Assembly: GCA_036346405.1 (NCBI GenBank)
Contig: CM070546.1
Coordinates: 106,398,826 to 106,462,825, forward strand
DNA length: 64,000 bases
Direction: 5' to 3'
From: Phyllostachys edulis
Taxonomy: Eukaryota; Streptophyta; Magnoliopsida; Poales; Poaceae
Part shown: positions 55,866 to 64,000 of the stretch, in pieces
How positions within the stretch are numbered: position 1 is the first letter of the stretch
How the letters are laid out: each line of letters opens with the position of its first letter
The notes under the pieces: model-generated
What the model was told of the DNA's origin: nothing
Seen by the model: the letters and a program-made list of their open reading frames with translations, nothing else
Database searches by the model: none
Translations under genes and position numbers: made by a program

Positions 55866-57481
55866 AGTGCGTACAAGCCGAGAAGACAAGGAATCGGAGC
55901 GGAAGCTACCAGTGATGAACATGACGGGCAGCGGCAAGGTTGATTGGGACTAGACTCAGGGATGAGTTGAGGTCCGCACTAGGCTCAAGGAGGAGCTGAG
56001 GTCCTGAACGGTCAAGAAAGCCGAGTGCAGTTATGGTGAGACATGTGGTGCGCCAAGTGACTTGGTCTTAGTTGCAAGCAAGGACGGTTCAATGGGAACC
56101 GAACACGTTAGAGGCTTGGCGGGAAGTCATTGCGGCCACATGGATGATGACAGAACATGGGAGATGCTTCGAGGCGAAGGAATCGCCAAAGGTCGGTAGA
56201 GGGGTATTTTGGGAAATTGCCCTATACCGGAAAAGTGGTGAGTGGTGGTGTGCGAAACCACCTTCTTGGCCTTGGAGAAACCGCGGCACAAGACGGCGCA
56301 AGGAGAGGCGATCTAGGTCAAGAGAAGATGAAGACGACGCTTTAAAATGCATGTGAAGTGAAACCCGTTTGTGTGTGGGCTTAAAGGGTGTCCGTTTGGG
56401 ATGTCTCTCTAGGGCTAGCCTCCACTATAAATAGGGAGGGTGCTGGTTGCACTTCCTAACCCTTTGGATTCTAGAAACCCTTCATTTTGGAAACCCTAGC
56501 TTTTGTTGTTAGGGCTTGGAGAGATTAGTGGGAGGTTAGGGTTCTAGAGAGATGGATTGATTTGAGTGCTCAAGTATTGAGCTTTGTCCTCCATGGTGGA
56601 GTAGCTGTAAACACACAATCTATCTAATCAATCCATGCAAGATTTGCCCCAAGTTGAGTTCGTTCTTATTTTTGCTCCCTCTTTGATGCCTTTAGGATTT
56701 TTGGTGTTCCTTAGGTTTTTATTTGGGATCTTGTCGTGATCTTGCTTGCTGGGACGTATGGGATATGATCTAAGGTCATCTTGATCATCATCCACCCACG
56801 AGCAAGCTTTTGGATCTAAGTTTTGATTTTTCCTGGTTTTGGTGAAAGAAAGGGTGATTTTAGGGGGTTTTGCTTTTGAGGGCTTTTTGCTTGATTCTTC
56901 CTATGATTGAGGATGCTATGATGTATGGGTGACCATCCTTGTCCATCTTGGATTGATTCCTCCCACGAAATCATCTCAATCACTGTTTTTGTATTTGGCT
57001 CGATTTTGAAGCAACCTTCACTAAAATGGATAAAGGTCGGAATTTTAACAATGATCTTCACAATCGTTGATTGGAATAGGTTCCTAACATTCTAAAGAAG
57101 GTATGTTTCAAGTTTCGTGAAGTTTGGAGTCACAAATCAAAAGTTAGACCATTTTGTGTTTTGGAAGTTCGGGCTGATTTCGCTGTTCATCAAGCTGGAT
57201 GTCAGACCGCCCATTTGAGTGGCCAGACCGCCCCATGGAGCGGTCAGACCGATAGGTTGAGAGGTCTGACCACCCAACTCATTGTGAATTGAGTTTTTGG
57301 TAATTTTGGTTGTTTTCCTTCGGGGTTTCATTTGGATTTAATACAAGTCTTCCGTTGTGCTTATACTTTGATCTTCATAGCTTCCATAGCTATTGGAGTG
57401 AAAACGTGTTGAATCCGATTTAGGAGAAAAAGTGATCATGCTCCTATTCACCCCCCCTCTAGTCGCCTTTTCGGTCCAACA

Positions 57482-58273
57482 ATAAAACGAGGAGTAACTT
57501 CGGCGCGTGAGACGGAGAGTCGTATTGGGAGCCGAAGTGGCACTGTTGCGTTTAAGAGATCGTTCGGGTGACGCTTAATAGAACATCCGCTCACATGCAT
57601 TTTTTCAAGATAGTAAAACTGTACTCAACATGTGGTAAATCTATTCGATCATAGAGTAATTACGAAATCGATGAGGTAAACAATAAAGCCATTAGTACCA
57701 TATAGTAAATACTCATGAGTATATCAGTAAAGTCATAATACAATAATATTGTACATAACGTGTAGTAATTTTGTACTCCAATTTACTGCTAGTAACTGCC
57801 TGTGTTTTTTTTTTGAACGGGCAGGGGGAAATCGCGTACATTACATCGTGGGGGCCACATCTTCCGGATGTCCCCCCCCCCCCGTACTACAACAAATCAT
57901 ATTTTCTCTTTCTGGCGGCGCTCTCAACCCTTAAAGGAACAAAAGGCGCATGGTCTCTGGTGAGCTTTACCGGCCCACATTTCTATTAGGAGTAGAGGCG
58001 ATCTTCGATTTCAAAACCATCTCATCCCCCACCCCACGCAATGTTAGAGAAATACCTCTGTTTTCTTTAGTTGGGAGGTTTGCGAAGTGGATTTTTCTAG
58101 GGTTCCACACAGTAAATTAACCCTATACTTCATAATTTTTCGCTACACTGGGTGATTTTTCCTCTCAAAATTGGGAGCGTGTTGGCTTAGTTTTTTCTAT
58201 CTAGATTTTGAGTAAAACCCCCCTCACATGCAGTAATTTATTCGTTCCTTTTCGTTGTTCTCTTTGAAAGGAA
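57482..58273. other. AGTAA-rich divergent upstream region
   Basis: Between a possible minus-strand coding edge (57482-57600) and the plus-strand ATG at 58274. Multiple TAGTAAA/CAGTAAT motifs, a C11-type run near 57870 and no ORF. Confidence 0.35.
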
Positions 58274-59263
58274 ATGAGGACAACCGGCGACACACCCTCC
58301 AAGGTGAGGAAGATCACCATCGAGGGTAGTCAGACGGCAATGGAGATTTACTTGGACCCATCGCAAGTCTAGCCCATCTCCTCGGATGCACATGTCACAA
58401 ACGCTCGTGCAGGCGTTTCTAGGAAGAAATAGTCTAGCAAGAAGAGGAAGGCAGTGGTGCCCACGATAGAGGACGTCGTCGCCTTGTCGCCTCGCGATGA
58501 GCCTGCCCCTGAGATTGCCACGGTAAGTTTGTGCACATAAAATAGTAAATGCTCATTCATTTTATAGTAATTCGATAATATCATAGAATGTTATCCTTTT
58601 TTCACATCTATAGTAAACATGAGTTATGATCACAATAATTAGTAAGCATACCGTTAGTAAAATGATGTTACGTCGAATGCAGGCTCCACGTGATCGGGGG
58701 AAGGGACCTTGGACGAGATGCATCAGGTGCGCTCCTGCCCTCGTCGTCGCCACCATCGGCGATCTGACATTAGAGCAAGGGAATGAGGTCACAAGGATGG
58801 GGTTCGGCGGTCTGCTGTAGTTCAACCTCGAGGGGTTGGAGAAGAAGGATATGTTGTGCTTCCTAATGGACAGGATTGACACGGTAGAGATGGGCATCAG
58901 CACCGACGACAAAAGGAGCATCCCAATCATGCCTCGTGCTGTAAGTGAGTTCTCGGGATCGCTTGCGACAGCAGCAGAGTGCCCATGGTGACCCAAGTCG
59001 TAGGGACCTCCGAGCTAGCCAAGCTAAAGTGTTTTCTCGGGGTACAGCAGAACTCCAACATCAAGAAGCAACTCTGATGAATTAAGACCAGAGGCACAGA
59101 CACTCTCATGATGAGGTGTTTCTTCCTCCTCGTCTTCAGCAAGCTCCTTTTCTCGACTACCAACATCGACATAACCGGGAAGGATGCTTGGTTGACGAAG
59201 GATATGGAAAAATTCGTCGGCATCAACTGATGCAAGGTTGTCGTTGACAACCTTCAGGACTAC

Positions 59264-62200
59264 TGTGAGGACCTTCTCGGGATACTCGGAATGCTCGGTT
59301 TTTTTTGCTGCGGTACTACCGTTTGGTGAGGGCCGGTAGTACCATCCACGTCCGAGTGCTGGTACTACCGCACTAGAGAGCGGTAGCACCACCCAAGTTC
59401 GAGCGCCGGTACTGCCGCACTAGGGAGCGGTAGTACCACCCAGGGTACCCCGAGAGGAGGTCTGCCAGGACCTCCTAGGAGGTCTCAAGACCTCCTGGAG
59501 GTCTTGACCTTTGTGCACTGAGTTAGTCCCATGATCAGTCCTACTAACTCGCACAGAGACACGTTGGTGTGATCAAATCCATACCATAACAAGCTAAAGG
59601 AAAACAAAAGGCAAATTATCAAATATTATTAAGGACCAAACGGTCAAGCTTCTTACAAGAGCCACAAGGGCTTAAAACACAAGAGCACCTGCAGCAGAAA
59701 AACAAAACACCAATACGTGAGTCCAACCGATCAGCCCACCGGCTATCGAGTGGAGGACGTCCCTAAGTCGCATGGTCTCCAAAGACCTCTTCAACACAGA
59801 GCTTTGAGCTCCCTGGAACTTCCTTGAGCTGCTGATTTAAACAGAGGGCAAAAGCCATGAGTACTTTTGAATGTACTCAGCAAGCCGTGGGGAGTGTATG
59901 CAATAATTCTTATGCAAGGCTTGCCAAAAGAGAGCTGTATGGTTAGTTGCAAAAAGCAATAATTGACAGTAAATAATATAATAGATTGTAAAGCAACAAG
60001 TTAAAAACAATAATACGTAAATACATTTGTTTCAAAGGAGGTCGTGAGCACCCACTCACTTCCAGAACCACTCTGGAGCATCCACTCCAAAGCTCCCAAA
60101 AGACCAACCGTGGGAGGTCTGACCACACCCATGACCAGGACCTCAACCACGACAACCCTGGAGCACCCACTCCAGAGTTCCCAACCAGCCTCTGGACCTC
60201 ATCTCGAGCCAACCATGACCCCTCTTAAGCCAGCCAAGGTCTCTTCGAGGCAAAGCCACAATCCCTCGCAGAAGCGCCCAGGGGCACAATTTCACAAAAG
60301 CTACCCCCTTGCACCACTTCTCCGGGAGATGTCCATAACCAAGGACTTGGCTATTCGAATAGATTTTATGCTCTACAGAGGTGTACAACTTTACCCACAA
60401 TCCACGGCTCTCTAGCGGGGCGGGTTCCGGAAAGACCCTTGCTCACTCAGAAGGTGAGCGGTCTAGAGCGTGACAAGGCCTTTACAAAGCTTTGATTTGG
60501 CTCGGGAGTCGCCCGCTAAGGTTTCGCTTCGATAGGTTGCAAAGCCACCGGATTCTCGCCCCTCTTGCGTCGTTGTAATAAAACTTGCTCAACCACAACA
60601 AAGACTAAGCCATCTCATTGCTAATTATTCTACCGAGCCATCCCCATAAAATGACCTTGTGGTTGCACGGATTACCCGGATCCACGACACAAAGTTAAGT
60701 CCTTAATTGTGCTCAGCAAGACTTCCACAACCCCATGTGCAAAGCACCCGCTTCACTCCGCCTTCTTGCCCAAGCAAAACCATTTTATGGTTATCCTCGC
60801 CAAAGGACCACCAAGTCCCGCACAACCAGATTTTAACAAAGTGATCTCAAGACTACGACCAACACAACATACCAGATCCCACCATAGTTGCTTAACAAAG
60901 GCACCAACCACAAATTCCATAGATCATTAGTCAAGATTATTAATTGATGAAGCATGATTCACAAGACCCACGGTTCTACTGCAAGGCTAAGCATAATCTT
61001 TCTGCCCCATGTTGGCAATACCAAGGAATACCAACTAAAATACCCATCCTAAGGTGTCCAAGGGGATCATGTCAACATGTCAAATTCAAGTGTCCAAGGA
61101 GGCATAGCGTCAAATAGGAGAATAGGTACTGCCCAAAACAGTTCTATAAAATAGCCATGCAAGTTTAACAAATCAAAGTATTTTTTGTAAAATGGGATCA
61201 AGATGATCAAGGTCCACGACTTGCCTCTGTTGAAGGGAAAAGCTTTGGCTGGTGTAGCTTGAACCACGAGCTCCTCAGCAATCAACCGAGATCTACACGT
61301 TCACAAAAAGAACCCAAATAAACAAAAGAGCTCCAAGAAATCCAAAAGAACTTACTTAAAGCAAAAGAGAGGAGGTCCACAAGGAAGGGAGGTCCAAGCC
61401 CAAAGAGCTCCGGACCAGAGGAGCTCACCAAAACCAAGAGGAGGCTAAGAATGACGAACAGGGAGGAAGTGGACACCCCCTGGTGCTCTATTTAAGGGAA
61501 CAAGGGAAATAGAAGCACCACAACAGGGAGGTGACCAGATTCAAAGCATTGGTACAAAGGCATACTGCCAAAGGTACGAAAAAGATTAGATTATGAGGAG
61601 GAGGGGACAAAAAGGTAGAGAAAGGTATAAAGGTAGGTGACAGCATTTAATGTGACTCAAAGCACATCAAATGCGCTTAAGACTGTCAAGAACGCCAGTC
61701 AAAAGGGTGAACACAAGGTCAAAGGGAATGGTCCAAGGAGGAGATTCTGCGAGGAGGTTGAGGACAGGAAGTCCTAAGGCAACCAGGGAGGTCTTGACTA
61801 CCAAGGTCCAAACACAAGGAGGGGGTCTAGACCACAAAGAGGTCCGAACACCCACAAGAGGGAGGTCTGAACCTAAAGGAGGTCCAAACACACACAAGAG
61901 GGAGGTCCAAACACACACGAGGGAGGTCTGAGAGAACAAGGAGGCTCAAAGGACAGGGAGGTCCAAAGGAACGCAACAAAAGGGAGGTCCTAGGGACAGG
62001 AGGTCCAAAGGATACACAACGGGGAGTACCTGAGGACAAGATCCACAAAAGGCAGGTCCTGACGGTCAGATCCTCAAACGAGATCCCAACGGTCAAGATC
62101 TAGAGCAAGGGGAGGTCCGCGGAAACAAAGATACGCGGGAGGAACAGGGCCGTCAGATCTTGATCGGACGGAGCAAGGCAAATGGGCCGTTCGGACCAAG

Positions 62201-63837
62201 CGAACGAGACAACGAGGCCAAGCCATCCGATGCAGATCAGAGGGCACAGAAGGGATGGAACGTTCGGACTGGGCGAACGCTCCAACAAGATTGGGCCGTC
62301 TGATGCGGATCAAACGGTCCTAAGGCAAGAAAGGCAAAACTCAAGCGGTACGACCGCAAGAGCCAGCGGTGAGTCTAAACGCTAGGGAGGTCTGGACCTA
62401 AAGAGGTCCGGGCCTTATGATCCCAACAAAGAGGAGGTCTGAATCGTTAGATCAAGCAGCGGAGAGGTCTGGACCCTTGGATCAAACAGAGAAGGGATCT
62501 GGATGGTTAAGATCTCAAAAGGGAAGGTCCAAACGGCCAGATCTGAACAAGGTGGAGGTCTGAGCGGCTAAGATCTCCAAAGAGGAGGTCCAAACGGCCA
62601 GATCTGAACAAGGTGGAGGTCTGAGCGGCTAACGGCTGGATCTCAACAAGGGGGAGGTCTGAGCGGCTAAGATCTCCAGAGAGGAGGTCGTAACGGCCGG
62701 ATCTCAACAAGGGGGAGGTCTGAGCGGCTAAGATCTCGAGAGAGGAGGTCGGCAATGGGATCTCAACAAGGGAGGTCTGAGCGGCTAAGATCTCAGAGAG
62801 GAGATCCTAACGCCAGATCTCAACAAGGGGAGGTCTGAGCGGCTAAGATCTCCAGAGAGGAGGTCCTAACGCGAGATCTCAACAAGGGGAGGTCTGAGCG
62901 GCTAAGATCTCAGAGAGGAGGTCCTAACGGCGGATCTCAACAAGGGGGAGGTCTGAGCGGCTAAGATCTCCAGAGAGGAGGTCCTAACGGCCAGATCTCA
63001 ACAAGGGGGAGGTCTGAGCGGCTAAGATCTCCAGAGAGGAGGTCCTAACGGCCAGATCTCAACAAGGGGGAGGTCTAAGCTCAGAATGGTACGACCGCAA
63101 CAAAGGGCGGTAGTTCCGAAGGAACAAGCGGTAGTACCGCCAAAGCAAGCGGTAGCACCATAGAGGCGCGAGAGAAGTCAAAAGGAGCCCCATATGGACA
63201 TAGGGAGATCCATATGGGCGCAAGAAGGTTCAAAAGGAATCCAAGGATGCCCAAATGAACTCAGGGAGTTCAAATGAACGCGGAGAGGTACACGGGGAGG
63301 TCCAAAACAGAGAAGGTGGTCTAGATCCAAGGAGATCTAAACAGAGAAGAGGGTTTAGCCCAAAGAGAGGTCTAAACAGAAAGAGATTCAAGCCAACAAA
63401 GGGAAGGTTTGGACTAAGGAAAGTCCAAACAAAAGATACTAGGAAAGGTCCAAAGATCAAAGAGGTTTGAAACACAAACTCGAGCTGGTCTAAAACTCAA
63501 AAGAGAGGACTTAGACCAACAAAGGGGTCCGAGCAAGAGAAGGTTTGGAGGAGGACAAAACAAGACCCAACAGAAAACACTAGAGGAGGTCCAGGGGGCA
63601 AGGGAGGGCCAGAGAGGAAAGAAAAGCACTGGGTCAAGGCCAAGCACAAGGCAAACAAAGACAAGGGAAGAACTCCAACACAGCTCAAAAGGAAAGAGAC
63701 TGATTTTAGTTAAAGTTTGATTTTAGTCAATTAAAGCTCTTTTGAAAACTCAAGTTAAACTTTGAACTCTCATCAAAACCAAATGGTTATTTTTATTTTA
63801 AAAAGCTTAAAAGACTCAGGACGAATGGGATGTTACA
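59264..63837 (-). mobile_element. 4.6-kb gypsy-type solo LTR, TSD ACTAC
   Basis: Left TGTGAGGACCTTC, right GGGATGTTACA (inverted TGTAACATCCC). ACTAC lies at 59259-59263 and 63838-63842. Related to 51848-55865: both have CATGTCCATAACC, GGCTATTCGAATAG, AAGGTTTC(G/A)C-type blocks, a 60/61-bp array, the run AACTTTGA(A)(C/T)TCTCATCAAAAC near the right end, and GCGGTAGTACC motifs. TATTTAA at 61491-61497 (inverted TTAAATA) is a possible TATA. No coding. Confidence 0.88.
62540..63075. repeat. 61-bp tandem array
   Basis: The unit is CCAGATCTCAACAAGGGGGA GGTCTGAGCGGCTAAGATCT CCAGAGAGGAGGTCCTAACG G. About 9 copies, period 61 where intact, several with 1-6 bp deletions. Homologous in plan to the 60-bp array at 54400-54860 but with diverged consensus. 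Confidence 0.93.
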
Positions 63838-63911
63838 ACTACGTCCACAACTGGAACAAGAAGAAGGACAGCACCACCAAGTCCCTCATCGGATGCACCA
63901 CTTTTGAGCTT

Positions 63912-64000
63912 GTAAGTTGTACAGTAAACTTATTCGCTACATTCAGTACTTTGCAGATTCATAAGCAGTAAAATATGTATAGCAGGAACACAATAATTAT
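63912..64000. other. Intron-like end of window
   Basis: Follows the donor TGAGCTT|GTAAGT. AT-rich with ACAGTAAAC and GCAGTAAAA, the same AGTAA motif as the other introns of this degraded gene. Confidence 0.45.

Larger units (their letters stand above)
42956..57481 (+). mobile_element. Sirevirus-like Ty1-copia element, pol mostly deleted
   Basis: 5' LTR 42956-45566 and 3' LTR 50850-57481 (the latter with a nested solo LTR) both run TGTGGAGATCATGTGGAT to AACA. Flanks are ATAAT and ATAAA, a 4/5 match. A tRNA-Met primer site, long gag, pol end and an extended region before a polypurine tract fit the Sirevirus (SIRE/Maximus) plan. The LTR length of about 2.6 kb is equal on both sides once the nested element is removed. 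Only gag and the last codons of pol remain, so it is non-autonomous. Confidence 0.92.
50850..57481 (+). repeat. Sirevirus 3' LTR, split by a solo LTR
   Basis: LTR parts 50850-51847 and 55866-57481 align with the 5' LTR. The gap falls at GGAGTGC|GTACAAGCCGAG of the 5' copy. After removing 51848-55865 and one AGTGC the length is about 2.61 kb, nearly equal to the 5' LTR. The 5' part lacks one of the GGTCAGACCGG units present in the 5' LTR and has a decayed segment at 51240-51310. Confidence 0.92.
58274..63911 (+). pseudogene. TE-associated multi-exon protein (Ulp1/plant-mobile-domain-like), degraded and split
   Basis: Exon 1, 58274-58522: MRTTGDTPSKVRKITIEGSQ with TAGs, donor CACG|GTAAGT. Exon 2, 58683-58940: APRDRGKGPWTRCIRCAPAL, MLCFLMDRIDTVEMGISTDD, with one TAG, donor GCT|GTAAGT. 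A last part from about 58975 to 59263 has NITGKD-like and LTKDMEKFVGIN-like reading, cut by the solo LTR at ACTAC. It resumes at 63843 with VHNWNKKKDSTTKSLIGCTT and a donor at 63912. Grass proteins with this WNKKKxSTTKS signature are, to my knowledge, annotated as Ulp1-protease or plant-mobile-domain proteins linked to Mutator-like elements. Family assignment is tentative; the protease catalytic part would lie outside the window. Confidence 0.5.

Noticed and set aside
62540..63075. CRISPR-like regular repeats
   Set aside because: Units are contiguous 61-bp satellite copies without unique spacers, in a plant LTR.

Overview
The window is repeat-dominated plant nuclear DNA and looks like a grass (Poaceae, possibly Oryza-like). 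Evidence: spliceosomal GT..AG introns, GC-rich exons beside AT-rich repeats, and a cereal-type mobile-element content (Ty1-copia including a Sirevirus, Ty3-gypsy of the Tat type, FAR1-type Mutator, hAT with a TTF zinc finger, L1 LINE, Helitron and MULE MITEs). I found no intact host gene, no tRNA or rRNA gene, and nothing prokaryotic. Organism and lineage are inferred from family resemblance, not from a search.

Layout. 0-7.5 kb: a TIR element, a MULE-type MITE with a 9-bp target duplication (TSD), a GC-rich stretch, a probable Helitron (2756-6160) carrying exon-like fragments, and an LTR-like remnant. 7.6-32.0 kb: one host pseudogene on the minus strand, for a PLP enzyme of the D-amino-acid/branched-chain aminotransferase family. 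It is cut into four pieces by three independent insertions: a hAT element (7805-11002), a Ty1-copia element (11300-31250) and a 304-bp solo LTR (31542-31845). The hAT itself carries a solo LTR. The copia carries a 1.85-kb solo LTR and a complete 13.2-kb Tat-type gypsy element (16007-29236), which has an antisense, intron-containing coiled-coil gene opposite its pol. Removing the insertions with one copy of each TSD rejoins the pseudogene reading.

32.0-40.2 kb: a 5'-truncated LINE with a 16-bp TSD; a FAR1-type MULE (33356-38060) with long TIRs, a 9-bp TSD, a disabled transposase and a captured myosin ATP-binding exon; an LRR fragment of an NLR resistance gene; and a long TA/TG microsatellite. 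40.2-64.0 kb: a degenerate mobile-element-like region rich in the motif AGTAA. It is split by a Sirevirus-like copia (42956-57481, most of pol deleted) whose 3' LTR hosts a 4.0-kb solo LTR (51848-55865). A related 4.6-kb solo LTR (59264-63837) splits the last exon of the degenerate gene.

The components do not cooperate as a pathway; the window is an archaeological stack. Exact TSDs (CCTTGAGC, ACGAC/ACGGC, ATCAC, CAGGT, GCCGC, CAAAACATG, AGTGC, ACTAC, CTTGACAAG and a 16-bp LINE TSD) fix most element boundaries to the base and give the relative order of events.
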